DNA of 64,000 bases from an uncultured Clostridia bacterium (lineage in GTDB: Bacteria; Bacillota; Clostridia; Christensenellales; UBA1242), in contig CAKVMD010000003.1 of NCBI GenBank assembly GCA_934771475.1, positions 39,625-103,624 of the forward strand, in the 5' to 3' direction. The notes below the pieces were generated by a model. It was not told the origin of the DNA, did no database searches, and worked only from the letters and a program-made list of their open reading frames with translations. The position numbers and the translations under genes were made by a program. Below, one piece after another: positions 29,101 through 37,998 of this stretch (within the stretch, counting starts at the first letter, position 1; each line of letters begins with the position of its first letter).

Positions 29101-31721
29101 AAGTTTATAGGCGAATTTCATACCTAGGCGATGAAAGATACAATTATGCCGACTATAACGAAATGTGGGATGAGTCTATTTTAATGAGTCAGACCGTTGA
29201 TTTAACCAAATTTGTTCCAACATTGAAATATTACAAGTTTGAAGGTTGGTATAACTTCAATGTGGTTAGGTCAGAGCGTCTTTATAACTACACTGATTTT
29301 GATTTCAGCAAAGGCGAAAAACTTGAATCATTGACTGGTAAATATATTTACGACTTTTTAAACGGAGATGAGTACATTTCTTATGATGATGACTACTATG
29401 GATTTTATCTCGTTGCGCACTTTGTCCCAGTTGATTATAGGTTGGTTGTAGATTACAGAGATTTGGAAAATGACGGAGTCGTTGCGAAAGAGATAACCTT
29501 TAACATCGAAAACTACCGCTCTCTTGATTTGCCAGTGCTTACCAACACCCCAACGGGATATGCGTTTGAAGGTTATGGTTTGCAACGCGACATGGGCGAT
29601 GTAGAAGGCAAGGCGGGATGTTATACAAACGAGTATGTTGTGAGCGAACATGTTGCATATTATAGAAACGGTAGCTTTAAATTCTCTGAGGATACTATTT
29701 CGCTTATAGATCAACTTCCAGAAGACCTCACTGCACCTATTCAGCCAGTTGTTATCTACGCAAACTTTTTGGCAATTAAATATACATTAACACAAATTAG
29801 GTACGATGTGGACGAGTACGATTATCAAACATCCCCACTTAGAACATGTACATTCAATGTCGAAGAAGAAGTAGAACTTTACAAAAGTGGAGATGAAAAA
29901 TATTTTGGTGTTAAATGGTATACCGAAAAGAACGGAGAAGGCGTAGAATACACCAAAATCGAAAAAGGAACTCATCAAAATATCACTCTTTACAGCAAAT
30001 GCACGCCAAAGTCATGCACAGCTAATGTTATTTATCAAACTGTTACGCAAATTAACGAAACAGAATACAGGTGTGTAAACCAAGAAACAAAGACTTATAC
30101 TGGCTTTACGACTGAGCCAAAAGAGACGCACATTCCTTTTGACTACAAAGTTCCAGAAAACTATGTGGAAAACAAAAAGATTTACGGCGGTTTGTCGCTC
30201 GGACAAAGAGGAGATATCGCTGATTATGAAAAGTTCGCTACTGAGGTAGGAGAAGATGTTCTATTTCCTAGAAAAAAATTGCATTATTACTCGCACAATG
30301 ATACTTTGGTGGCCGATATCTATATCATGATTGAATGCGACTATTTGCTCACCTTTAACGTAAAAGAAACGGGCGCCGAATATTATTACGAGAGCGAAGA
30401 GAATGACCCATACTGCGGACAAAGACTTACCCTCCAAGAGAAGGGTATCAGCATTGAATATGCAGATGACGCGCATAAACTTATCAAGTCATTTACTTAT
30501 AGAGTTAATGGTGCAACATTTGCGAAAAACAAAGATGCTGATGGAAAAATCAAAAAGGTTTATCTCCCATTATTCAAGAAAGATGGATATTATATTCAAG
30601 ATATTTACAGCAAAGGTGGCGATTACTCAAACAATAACACAATAGATATTATAGGTTGGGGACAATATATCCACGAAGAAAATCAGTATGCTAAGTATGA
30701 AAAGGCTTACATTAATAATTATGAAAGCCCAGCACAGTACACATGGAACTGGTATGGATTTGCCACATATCACAACTACTTGCACTTAGATGAAACGGGC
30801 GAAAACCTTGTCTATGATGACTTTAAAATATGCATGAGCAGATTTGCTGAAAGTAATGGCATGTTTAAAGTTATTAACATGAATTCACAATACGCTTTTG
30901 ATAAGTATATCAAGAATGGTGAGAACAATTTCCAATGGGATGATTACAATCAATTTATTTATAAAGATAAATATTTTACTTCATCAATGCTTCTTGTTGG
31001 TGATAAGTATGATAGCACTGCAAATGACCAAATTCTTGTTGACATCACAGAGCCAGCGGATTTCTATTTTAGACAAAGAGTTGAATTTAGGTTTGAATTC
31101 ATTTCAGAAGACAGCACAGAGGAAAAAGAGTCTTACTATATTGCCAAAAAGTACATCTACCTTGACACTATAAAAAATAAGGATGAATTTGTATTTGACA
31201 CCGCCGACTATTCTCTTGAAAAAATTAGAGATACTGCGGATGTTTGCGATATCGAGATTTCTAAACTTTGTGGCAAATATGACATTGTCGAATGGAATAA
31301 CTACTTTAATGGAGAGAGTTCTCCTATCACTGTTCCACTCGAATACAACGTTTATAGTTTTATCCTCAGCCACACAAGTTATAAGAGCGATGGAACAAAT
31401 GTATTCAGCGTTAAAATTGGAATTGCTCCTCGCATTGACTTTGTAAGAGTGATTGACGGCGTAGAAACAACCATTCACACTGTCAACATAACTGGCTTTG
31501 ATACTAGATGGAACTATACAACTAAATTTGAAGATTTGCCTGCAAATTATGCATCGCAAACACTCTTATCAAGTTATAATGTTGCAATCAAACAAAAATT
31601 TACAAGTGGCACATTTGGTGGGAAATATTATGCTTCATATAATTCTCAAACTCAGACATACTCTGACGCAATAACCTCGCTTACTGGACTTGCAAGATAT
31701 CAAAAGATATATGTCGTTTAA
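26181..31721 (+). CDS. Giant surface lipoprotein with InlB-type repeats
   Basis: 1846 residues. A signal peptide ends in the lipobox LSAC, with Cys26 as the lipid anchor, so the protein should sit on the outer face of the membrane. The middle part (about residues 360-700) has VIIPNTVEYF and LVVPESVIDF stretches that recall BspA-like repeats. The part from about 1000 to 1300 contains several InlB/Listeria-Bacteroides-type units (YKFEGWYNF, GYAFEGYGL, VKWYTEKNGEG). There is no C-terminal membrane span or sortase signal. It is Tyr-, Asp- and Glu-rich. It has GGAGG before the start and stands alone. Binding or adhesion at the cell surface is likely, but the ligand is unknown. Confidence 0.75.
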   Translation: MKKKSLLTLALASCMLVPGALSLSACGGAKDKNPEFTQYVNMSTEIMTSYGVDLSGSESSGLNNENAQNGVILASGLSSDEQPFHKQLFDKVNADEDKLEANETIGVVMQDFYKSTFYSTLACGKVLTDTFGWTSFYNVVARVMVDEAPLGDGYYVVNKLDEYNYRFILFSDMEKEGETSGAPELATICNIHYVDKGDFYFECRSYSLYGKGFSYVYGNSDLEFAYCQYSEYGEAGQENYNEEYKTVVYNGASAYESLDKSVALYGKDTIFTQECINEIVDQCYALKGQEKQTMTSLQFQEGIQYYVDTLSNGASTSVGSFFVIRDGVLSDFNYVYEDGKTDYTYGKSTMILPRAVKAIRVDLVFPADVEKVIIPNTVEYFDNQRARGEFNPFCFARKMSNGEVEYKVEAVYADNSTLCKVQNENIYYKDKEGRFLVGQLNNLSAFYADNGITSLGQIEIDARENPNIYSLLEENIIQTLKAHNCYSEYVINQIIHGAASHSLYNLMDITIDFYYQPCYLDWLYLGTPEFPITINSLTLKNLPGGSHIQVPIGEGEIDAETGDVPVKEIKNITVENAEEGAVLSILANSKEQSANGEKATKIGKINLCEGLASFIVEGATETDETSLVVPESVIDFNYQPQCSGDFELTINYIQWSGGEMLVPKVSKNHTLTINSRKDRVAKNYFLEEVERQKEAGEPYSNPQNGTSWQDCSGEEGMLYSPTTVQQWQDIFNGQYPNIKINLLNKLPFMLKFDDCDDSVFAENEFYIDVSEDFAFNYIHRNKIDHSADEYDLSKDMAFIFDKQIVEFENKLTKEKGKGYVIPLGEGENNITITYYTDEQDKQSFNLTIYRCVSTTVVYHLGVYEPEELTISEISEGEMGADGKIDTVTPFELVKKNGEWCYEASYTEDVSGENIFSVYESLRLIKDRVSRKYYNLTTNVYLDRSCETLCEPKVALTSEELNVYLKWEEWRISYKVYRRISYLGDERYNYADYNEMWDESILMSQTVDLTKFVPTLKYYKFEGWYNFNVVRSERLYNYTDFDFSKGEKLESLTGKYIYDFLNGDEYISYDDDYYGFYLVAHFVPVDYRLVVDYRDLENDGVVAKEITFNIENYRSLDLPVLTNTPTGYAFEGYGLQRDMGDVEGKAGCYTNEYVVSEHVAYYRNGSFKFSEDTISLIDQLPEDLTAPIQPVVIYANFLAIKYTLTQIRYDVDEYDYQTSPLRTCTFNVEEEVELYKSGDEKYFGVKWYTEKNGEGVEYTKIEKGTHQNITLYSKCTPKSCTANVIYQTVTQINETEYRCVNQETKTYTGFTTEPKETHIPFDYKVPENYVENKKIYGGLSLGQRGDIADYEKFATEVGEDVLFPRKKLHYYSHNDTLVADIYIMIECDYLLTFNVKETGAEYYYESEENDPYCGQRLTLQEKGISIEYADDAHKLIKSFTYRVNGATFAKNKDADGKIKKVYLPLFKKDGYYIQDIYSKGGDYSNNNTIDIIGWGQYIHEENQYAKYEKAYINNYESPAQYTWNWYGFATYHNYLHLDETGENLVYDDFKICMSRFAESNGMFKVINMNSQYAFDKYIKNGENNFQWDDYNQFIYKDKYFTSSMLLVGDKYDSTANDQILVDITEPADFYFRQRVEFRFEFISEDSTEEKESYYIAKKYIYLDTIKNKDEFVFDTADYSLEKIRDTADVCDIEISKLCGKYDIVEWNNYFNGESSPITVPLEYNVYSFILSHTSYKSDGTNVFSVKIGIAPRIDFVRVIDGVETTIHTVNITGFDTRWNYTTKFEDLPANYASQTLLSSYNVAIKQKFTSGTFGGKYYASYNSQTQTYSDAITSLTGLARYQKIYVV

Positions 31722-31780
31722 GCTGAAATCCTTTGCGGGAGGGGCGTTTAAAAAGTGCAACCATAAAGCAAATTAAACAA

Positions 31781-31817
31781 AAAAGTAGGAAGAGAAAATT
31801 CTTTTCCTATTTTTTTA
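31781..31817. terminator. Bidirectional terminator
   Basis: AGGAAGAGAA pairs with TTCTTTTCCT around a short AAA loop, flanked by A and T runs. It separates the lipoprotein gene (+) from veg (-). Confidence 0.75.
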
Positions 31818-31885
31818 CTTATTTTTCAACTATTTTTGTTAAATTCTTCCTATTTTGGTGATATTTTTTCTAATTTCTATTTATT

Positions 31886-32122
31886 TTAGCCCTCCACAAA
31901 GACTACATTGCCACAAAGCACGTCATAATATGAAAATGTTTGCAAACCTTGTTTGCTCTCCTTTACGACAACAGTAAAAACGCTGGGATAAACATCTTTT
32001 ATTACTCCGCTCACTGATTCAATCCTTTTTCGTCCGCGATTAATGTTCATTTCAACTGTTTCGCCTTTTAATGCTAAAATTTTAGACTTTACTCCGCCTA
32101 TATCCAGTGTGGTTCTACGCAT
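31886..32122 (-). CDS. veg: Veg protein
   Basis: A 78-residue protein of the Veg family (DUF1021). The family core is visible: MRRTTLDIGGVKSKI at the start, GRKRIESVSGVI in the middle and YPSVFTVVV followed by QTFSYYDVLCGNV. In Bacillus subtilis Veg is abundant and stimulates biofilm matrix genes. In this organism its role is unknown. A longer frame opens at 32275, but GAGGTG lies before the ATG at 32122 and the family starts there. It is divergent from the SipL-like gene across a shared 108-base control region. Confidence 0.88.
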   Translation of the reverse strand: MRRTTLDIGGVKSKILALKGETVEMNINRGRKRIESVSGVIKDVYPSVFTVVVKESKQGLQTFSYYDVLCGNVVFVEG

Positions 32123-32230
32123 GGGCACCTCTCTTTTTAAAAAAATATTGACTCTTTTTAAGAATTTTAAACCTTTTGTCATAATTTTTCGCGCCCTTGC
32201 GTAAGTTATTGCGTAAGAGAGGAGGAGATA

Positions 32231-33745
32231 ATGGCTTTTGCAGAAAACAATTTTTTGGTGGCTAACAAAATTCAATTAGACAAAAAGCAGTTTGAAGTTG
32301 AGTGCAATGTTGATGGAGGGTGCGCTGTTAAAAAAGTTTTAACAGTTGCTTGCACTCCGATGGTTGAAGGTAGTGAAGTGCTTAATGGCGTTGTGAACTA
32401 CTCTGGCACTATTGATTTAAGGGTTGTTTTTGAAACCGAAGAGGGGGGAATTGACACCGCAAATGCAACTTGTCCTTTTTCGTCAAAGTTTGAAAATGAA
32501 GAGATTAGCGTGGGGCAGACAGCAAACATTGTTGTAAGAGTGATTGACTTTGACGCTACAAGTGTATCTGGCGCGGATATTAAAGTTTTGGTTACTCTTG
32601 AAGAGGGTGGTTTTGTTATCGGCAACAAAGAAATTAAATCAATCTCAACCGATGATGACACTGTTTGCGCAAGAGAGGAAGACATTAAGGTTGTAAAATA
32701 TCTCACCTCTGCAAGCGAGACTTTTACTCTTCAAAGTGAAATAAATCTAAGAGACAAAGTCAAGAAACTTCTTGCAAGCGAAAGCATGGCGTGCGTAAAA
32801 TCTGTTGAGGCGGGTTCAAATTTTGTTACTGTCAGCGGAGAGACTGTTTCGAGAGTGCTCTATTTAAGTGAAAACGACAAGTTTGAATGTGGATATGTTT
32901 ATGACACTTTCAAAGAGGAACTTGAAGTCGAGGGCGTAAACCGTGATAGCATGGTTGAGGCGGGCGTGTTTGTAGACATGAGAAAAACAGAGGTCGAAAT
33001 TGTGGAGGATGACAAGGGTAGCAAGATAGTTATTAAACCTGTTATAACTATTATGGTTCACGCTTGCGCCGAGGAAGAGGTTGGAGTGATAAAAGACCTT
33101 TACTGCACAAAGAATGACCTTGCAATTACAACTGAATCATTTTCAAATTCTCTTCCATGCCAAATGGAAGTTGTGGAAGGGAAAATTGAAGGTTCACTTT
33201 CGCTTGATGAGGATGCTCCAAGAGTTGACAAAATTTTGTTTAATGGTGGCAACAGTGTAACTATCACAAACGCCTTTGTAAAAGATGAACAAATTGTTAT
33301 TGAGGGTGTTGCAAGAACAACAGTTGTCTACCTTAATGATGAGACAGGCTCGCTAAACAGCGTTCAACTTGATTTTCCTTTCACAATCGATGACAAAACA
33401 GATTTTGCTGATAGTGATGTCATTTCTGCAAGCATCATTATGAGCGATGTTGATGTGGCGGTTAAGAAAGGAAGAGACCTATTCTTTGATGCAAAAGTTA
33501 AAGTAACAGTCAATGGTTGCAAAATCGCCGTAAGCGGAGTGATAACACAAGTAACAACTGGTGAAGAGTATGCCGAAAAGGATTATGCAATGGAAGTCGT
33601 TTTTGCCAAGGCTGGCGATGAGGCTTGGGACATAGCCAAGAGGGCAAAAGTCAAAGAAGCTCAACTTTTGGCGCAAAATGAAAATGTTATTTTCCCACTG
33701 GCAGAGGATACCTCACTCGTGTTATTTTATCAAAAAGTTCAATAA
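32231..33745 (+). CDS. sipL: SPOCS-domain spore morphogenesis protein, SipL-like
   Basis: 504 residues without a signal peptide. About three repeated SPOCS/DUF3794 domains (near residues 30-150, 160-300 and 310-440) lead into a C-terminal LysM-like motif (GDEAWDIAKRAKVKEAQLLAQN, about 463-484). This is the layout of Clostridioides difficile SipL, which binds SpoIVA through its LysM domain and anchors the spore coat. Length (about 525 there) also agrees. GGAGGAG precedes the start. The gene was identified by domain layout; no SpoIVA gene is in the window to support the pair. Confidence 0.78.
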   Translation: MAFAENNFLVANKIQLDKKQFEVECNVDGGCAVKKVLTVACTPMVEGSEVLNGVVNYSGTIDLRVVFETEEGGIDTANATCPFSSKFENEEISVGQTANIVVRVIDFDATSVSGADIKVLVTLEEGGFVIGNKEIKSISTDDDTVCAREEDIKVVKYLTSASETFTLQSEINLRDKVKKLLASESMACVKSVEAGSNFVTVSGETVSRVLYLSENDKFECGYVYDTFKEELEVEGVNRDSMVEAGVFVDMRKTEVEIVEDDKGSKIVIKPVITIMVHACAEEEVGVIKDLYCTKNDLAITTESFSNSLPCQMEVVEGKIEGSLSLDEDAPRVDKILFNGGNSVTITNAFVKDEQIVIEGVARTTVVYLNDETGSLNSVQLDFPFTIDDKTDFADSDVISASIIMSDVDVAVKKGRDLFFDAKVKVTVNGCKIAVSGVITQVTTGEEYAEKDYAMEVVFAKAGDEAWDIAKRAKVKEAQLLAQNENVIFPLAEDTSLVLFYQKVQ

Positions 33746-33827
33746 TAGTTCTTATGATTATTTACCTTTATACTCACTTACCGCAAAAGTTAACGAAAAA
33801 AATGTGAAATAATTAATAAAGTCAAAA

Positions 33828-33866
33828 AAACACAAAAAATGCTCTAAAATGGGCATTTTTTTGTGC
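33828..33866 (+). terminator. Terminator after the SipL-like gene
   Basis: CACAAAAAATGC pairs with GCATTTTTTTGTG, with an inner TC/GG closing and TAAAAT loop. A T run is part of the 3' arm. Confidence 0.7.
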
Positions 33867-33912
33867 AAAAACATTCTTTTTTAGTCAATTATTCTACTAA
33901 GAGGTTGTTTCT

Positions 33913-34449
33913 ATGAAATATGTACTTGGATTTTTTAGTGTGCTTGCAGTGATTTTAGTCTTTGCGTTGTGCCCTTTTAATGCTAGGGAAACCAAAGAAA
34001 TTGAATATTTAAGAATACATATCCGCGCCGATTCCAACAGCGTGCAAGACCAAAATGTTAAGTATAAAGTCAAAGATGCGGTGGTAGACGCTTTGGTGCC
34101 TTATCTAAGTGAAATTAAAACTTTTGAAGAGGCAAAGAGTTTTATTAAAAATAATTATGTGATGATTGAGGGCGTGGCTGACGAAGTTCTTGCAAGGGAG
34201 GGCTTTTCGTATACCGCCTCAGCTTCGCTTAAAAATGAGCATTTCCCTACCAGAATTTATGACAATTTAACCCTTAAAGAGGGAGATTATGATGCGCTCA
34301 TTATTAATCTTGGCTCGGGGCAGGGCGACAACTGGTGGTGCGTGGTTTTCCCAGCATTTTGTTTCACTTCTTCGACAAAATCTGGGCAAAACGAATATAT
34401 TTCGGCAATTTGGGAGATAATTAAAAGTGTAATGAGGGAGGAAAAATGA
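33913..34449 (+). CDS. spoIIR: Stage II sporulation protein R
   Basis: A 178-residue secreted signalling protein, made in the forespore, that triggers the membrane protease SpoIIGA to activate sigma-E in the mother cell. One N-terminal membrane/signal segment (about residues 3-22) precedes the family core: LRIHIRADSNSVQDQNVKYKVKD and the end segment GQGDNWWCVVFPAFCF. The family usually has W-W-C-V-x-F-P-P-L-C; here the last part is FPAFC. The stop overlaps the sleB start (ATGA). Its target SpoIIGA is encoded at 55498. Confidence 0.92.
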   Translation: MKYVLGFFSVLAVILVFALCPFNARETKEIEYLRIHIRADSNSVQDQNVKYKVKDAVVDALVPYLSEIKTFEEAKSFIKNNYVMIEGVADEVLAREGFSYTASASLKNEHFPTRIYDNLTLKEGDYDALIINLGSGQGDNWWCVVFPAFCFTSSTKSGQNEYISAIWEIIKSVMREEK

Positions 34450-35150
34450 AAAAGAGATTTTATGCACTTGCACTTCTAGGGCTGACCGCTTCACTCACCG
34501 TTGTCGGACTTGGGACAAGTGCAAATGAGGCAATTTTGCCAAGTAGCGGACAATATGTAGCGCAAGCGGCTACAACAACCGCGCAAAACAAGCAAATTCA
34601 GACTAAATTAAAAAAATGGGGATATTATACAGGAGCTATTGACGGAATTTATGGTCCAAAAACTAAGCAAGCTGTAAGATATTTTCAAAGCAAAAATGGT
34701 TTAACGGTGGACGGAATTGTGGGCAAGAAAACTGCCGCTGCTATGGGAATTAACCTTGGCTCAACCTCTACAACGACCAAAACAAGCGCAAACACTTCAT
34801 CGAGTGATTTAAATTTACTTGCTAGATGTGTTTATGCTGAGGCGAGAGGTGAGCCTTACACGGGGCAAGTTGCAATAGCAGCTGTGGTTTTAAACAGAGT
34901 TAAAAGTCCGTCATTTCCAAACACAATTTCTGGCGTAATCTATCAGCCATGGGCGTTTACCGCTGTCAATGACGGGCAAATAAACCTTACTCCAAATGAT
35001 ACAGCTTACAAAGCCGCGCAAGATGCGTTAAATGGTTGGGACCCTACATACGGATGTATTTATTATTACAACCCATCCACTGCCACAAGTTCATGGATAT
35101 GGTCAAGAAAAATCGTGCTAAAAATTGGAAAGCACAATTTTGCAATCTAG
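34446..35150 (+). CDS. sleB: Spore cortex-lytic enzyme SleB
   Basis: 234 residues: a signal peptide (about 1-25), a peptidoglycan-binding type 1 domain (about 48-101, IDGIYGPKTKQAVRYFQ) and a Hydrolase_2 lytic transglycosylase domain (from about 118) with the catalytic Glu in YAEARGEPYTGQVAIAAVVLNR. SleB cuts spore cortex peptidoglycan containing muramic delta-lactam during germination. It is placed between spoIIR and ypeB. The sleB-ypeB pair is conserved because the two proteins stabilise each other in the dormant spore. Confidence 0.94.
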   Translation: MKKRFYALALLGLTASLTVVGLGTSANEAILPSSGQYVAQAATTTAQNKQIQTKLKKWGYYTGAIDGIYGPKTKQAVRYFQSKNGLTVDGIVGKKTAAAMGINLGSTSTTTKTSANTSSSDLNLLARCVYAEARGEPYTGQVAIAAVVLNRVKSPSFPNTISGVIYQPWAFTAVNDGQINLTPNDTAYKAAQDALNGWDPTYGCIYYYNPSTATSSWIWSRKIVLKIGKHNFAI

Positions 35151-35159
35151 GAGGGAGAC

Positions 35160-36554
35160 ATGAAACAAAATAATAACAAAACAAAAAGTATGCCCGCTGG
35201 TGAAAACAAAAAGGACAAAAAACAAAATAAGAAAGCCATGATTTCTCTCGCTGTTGCAACCGCGGTTTTGGGCGTTACAACATTAGGCTTTGGGATAGGG
35301 TTTGCAGTTACTGATGCTAGGGCTATGGATTATGGCACAAAACTTGAAAATATATATGAAAGCAACTTTTACAGCCTGCTTGACAGTGTAAATAACCTTG
35401 AAAATAAGTTGTCAAAGACGCTAGCATCAAACACCTCTTCTTATCAAAGAAAAACTCTTTTAGAGGCAAGTCAAAATGCTAGTGAAGCCGAGATTTCGGT
35501 GGCAAGTCTTCCTTTGAGAAGTGCTGACAAAGAGGACACAATAAAACTTGTAAATCAAGTTGGGGGATATACGCAAACTCTCGCTGATGACCTTGTAGAC
35601 GGAGAAATGTCAACTAACGACCGCGAAACTTTGCAAGAAGTGCATTCAAGCGTTTTGGCGTTAAAGACTCAACTTAATGATTTTGCAAGAAAACTTGAAA
35701 ATAATTATTCTATTTTGGATGCAAGTTTATCTCTTGATGGTGATAATAATGTTTTTGCTCAAAATTTAACCGCGCTCAAAGAACAAAATGTTGAGTATCC
35801 TACAATGATTTATGACGGACCTTTCTCTGACTCGGTTGTAAATCAAGAGGTTAAGGGGGTAAAAGGTAGCGTTATCACAAAAGAAGAGGCAAAAGACAAA
35901 CTTTTGAAAGTCTTTAAAGATGAGGTGTCTGCTGACTATGAAGGGGAGACAAATGGCAGATTTGAAACATACAATTTTAGGCTTAAAAATTCTCATGGTG
36001 AGATGTTGTTTGTACAGTCCACCAAAATTCAAGGCTACATTTTGACCGTCTCTGGTGCGGGCGCAAATGGTGAAGCGTCAGTGGATAGAGCAGGGGCGAA
36101 AGAAGTGGCGCTTGCATTTGCTCGCGAAAATGGCATTGAGGGAGCAAGTGTTGTTTGGAGTGATAGCATAAACGAAGATATCTACTTCAATATTGCCCCT
36201 TCTCAAAGTGGAATTGTCCTTTATCCCGACCTAGTAAAAGTTAAGGTCAACACAGTTAGTGGGACAGTGGTCGGATATGACGCAACTTCATACTTTACAA
36301 ATCACAAGGCTCGTGCGCTAAGCAAGGGGACAGTTTCCCTGTCCACCGCAAAAGGGAAAGTACCACCAACCTTTGAAGTTATTTCTTCCCGCGTTGTGCT
36401 TGCACCACTTGACTATAATCGCGAAGTCGTTTGTGTGGAAGTTGAAGCGGAAAGCGAAGGTAGCACTTATTACTTCTACTTCAATGCTGAAAATGGCGAC
36501 ACCGAAAACGTGCTAAAAGTTATCGAAACGGACAATGGGAATTTATTAATGTAA
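35160..36554 (+). CDS. ypeB: Germination protein YpeB
   Basis: 464 residues. A lysine-rich start is followed by one membrane helix (about residues 25-45), a long helical region and C-terminal PepSY-type domains (about 245-460), the YpeB arrangement. YpeB is needed to keep SleB active and in place in the spore, and each protein is unstable without the other. It starts nine bases after sleB with a GGAGG site, so the three genes spoIIR, sleB and ypeB form one operon. Confidence 0.92.
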   Translation: MKQNNNKTKSMPAGENKKDKKQNKKAMISLAVATAVLGVTTLGFGIGFAVTDARAMDYGTKLENIYESNFYSLLDSVNNLENKLSKTLASNTSSYQRKTLLEASQNASEAEISVASLPLRSADKEDTIKLVNQVGGYTQTLADDLVDGEMSTNDRETLQEVHSSVLALKTQLNDFARKLENNYSILDASLSLDGDNNVFAQNLTALKEQNVEYPTMIYDGPFSDSVVNQEVKGVKGSVITKEEAKDKLLKVFKDEVSADYEGETNGRFETYNFRLKNSHGEMLFVQSTKIQGYILTVSGAGANGEASVDRAGAKEVALAFARENGIEGASVVWSDSINEDIYFNIAPSQSGIVLYPDLVKVKVNTVSGTVVGYDATSYFTNHKARALSKGTVSLSTAKGKVPPTFEVISSRVVLAPLDYNREVVCVEVEAESEGSTYYFYFNAENGDTENVLKVIETDNGNLLM

Positions 36555-36773
36555 GGGTTAATTAATAATAAACCTTATTTTAACAATATTTACAAATGAA
36601 AAGAGTAAAAATGCAGAAAAAAATCAAAAATAAACGGGAAAATCATAAAAACAAATGAAAAAACTTTATTTTTGATTGCAATTTGCTAAATGGGATAAAT
36701 TTCCCTAGTTTGGTCAAACTTGGGTTAAAAATTTAACACAAAAATTTCAGTACAAGTATTTAAGAAATAAATA

Positions 36774-36804
36774 AAAAACCGCCTAAAAATTAGGCAGTTT
36801 TTTT
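36774..36804. terminator. Terminator between ypeB and spoVG
   Basis: AAACCGCCTA pairs with TAGGCAGTTT around AAAA, with one mismatch, flanked by A and T runs. It sits between convergent genes and probably serves both. The 36555-36773 stretch holds nothing else I can name. Confidence 0.75.
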
Positions 36805-36852
36805 GTTTGAAAAAAGTGCTTTTAATTAAAGTTGTTTGTAAAATAAGAATTA

Positions 36853-37125
36853 CTATGCTTCTTCGGCTGGTTTTTCAGCAAGAGCCTTTTCATACGCTGC
36901 AAGAACTGCGGCTTTGATTTCTTCTCTTGTTTCTGTAACGATTGGGTGAGCAATGTCTACATGTTCTTCCCCAACCTTTTTATTAGGCATAGAAATGAAT
37001 AAGCCTTTTTGTCCTTCAATAACTTTAACATCTCTAACTACAAAGCAGTCATCGAATGTGATTGAGCAAATTGCTTTAAGTTTTGCTTCGTCTTTTAATC
37101 TTAATCTTACATCTGTTACTTTCAC
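36853..37125 (-). CDS. spoVG: Septation/regulatory protein SpoVG
   Basis: A 90-residue member of the SpoVG family, recognised by MKVTDVRLRL at the start, SITFDDCFVVRDVKVIEG and the IAHPIVTETREEI end. In Firmicutes it acts as a nucleic-acid-binding regulator that affects septum formation, capsule and virulence genes. The start is a GTG behind AAGGAAGG. The Ala/Glu-rich C-terminus (about residues 75-90) varies in the family. Confidence 0.95.
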   Translation of the reverse strand: MKVTDVRLRLKDEAKLKAICSITFDDCFVVRDVKVIEGQKGLFISMPNKKVGEEHVDIAHPIVTETREEIKAAVLAAYEKALAEKPAEEA

Positions 37126-37147
37126 TAGTTTGTACCTTCCTTTTTTA

Positions 37148-37200
37148 AATTAAGTTTTTGAACTTAATTAAATTTTACTCTATTTTATTAAAAAATACAA
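37148..37200 (-). promoter_or_regulatory. spoVG promoter and leader inverted repeat
   Basis: On the minus strand, TTGTAT (37200-37195), a 17-base gap and TAAAAT (37177-37172). Right after it, AATTAAGTT-CAAA-AACTTAATT forms a perfect 9-bp inverted repeat in the leader. It has no T run, so it could be an operator or an mRNA-stability hairpin. Confidence 0.6.
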
Positions 37201-37272
37201 ATAATTTAACGCTCTTTTTGAAAAAACTAACAATTTTTTGTCAGCAAGGGGAAATTTGTCATAAAGAAAGAT

Positions 37273-37998
37273 ATGAAGTTTGTGTATAACGGCATTTGTG
37301 TGCATTACGCTACTTATGGCAAAAAAAGCGAAAGGGCAACTCTTCTTTTGCATGGGTGGGGCAGTAGCGGAAAAGTTTTTGATAATCTTAAAGACGCTTT
37401 TAATGGTGAGCGTTATTTTGTTGTGCCTGATTTCCCGCCATTTGGTGAAAGCGGTTCACTTGTATGTTCATGGACAATTTTTTCGTATGCAAGTATGGTC
37501 ATGAGTTTATGTGAACATTTGGGCATAAAAGAAGTTGATGTTTTAGGGCATTCTTTCGGCGGGCGAATTGCAATACTGCTAGCGGGTCTTGAATGCTCAT
37601 TTGTGCATTCATGCATTTTGGTTGACAGTGCGGGATTAAAGCCTAAATTTTCGCTCAAAGCACGATTTAAGGTCTTAAAATATAAAACCAAAAAATTCTT
37701 TGGCAAAAATGTCGACAACATGGGCTCGCCAGACTACTTAGCCCTTCCCCCTTGTATGCGTGGGGTTTTTGTTAACGTGGTCAACACTTTTTTAGAGCCA
37801 TATTTATCCAAAATTCAAGCCCCTACACTGATTGTTTGGGGACAAAAAGATAAAGAGACTCCGCTTTATATGGCAAAAAGGCTGAATCGAAAAATTAAGC
37901 GCTCCTCACTTGTGGTTTTAAATGGCGGACATTTTGTTTTTCTCGACAGCCCTCTTGCCTTTTATAAAGTTGTAAGAGAGTTTTGGGAGGCAAAATGA
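37273..37998 (+). CDS. Alpha/beta hydrolase
   Basis: 241 residues of alpha/beta hydrolase fold. The oxyanion region is LLLHGWGSSG (about residues 25-34), the nucleophile elbow is GHSFGG with Ser95 or so, the acid is likely the Asp in WGQKDKETP, and the catalytic His lies in NGGHFVFLD near the end. Its substrate is unknown. It overlaps the membrane-anchored Mur ligase gene by four bases, and the pair with ddl suggests a role near peptidoglycan precursor metabolism, but that is inference from position. The ribosome site is weak. Confidence 0.85.
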   Translation: MKFVYNGICVHYATYGKKSERATLLLHGWGSSGKVFDNLKDAFNGERYFVVPDFPPFGESGSLVCSWTIFSYASMVMSLCEHLGIKEVDVLGHSFGGRIAILLAGLECSFVHSCILVDSAGLKPKFSLKARFKVLKYKTKKFFGKNVDNMGSPDYLALPPCMRGVFVNVVNTFLEPYLSKIQAPTLIVWGQKDKETPLYMAKRLNRKIKRSSLVVLNGGHFVFLDSPLAFYKVVREFWEAK

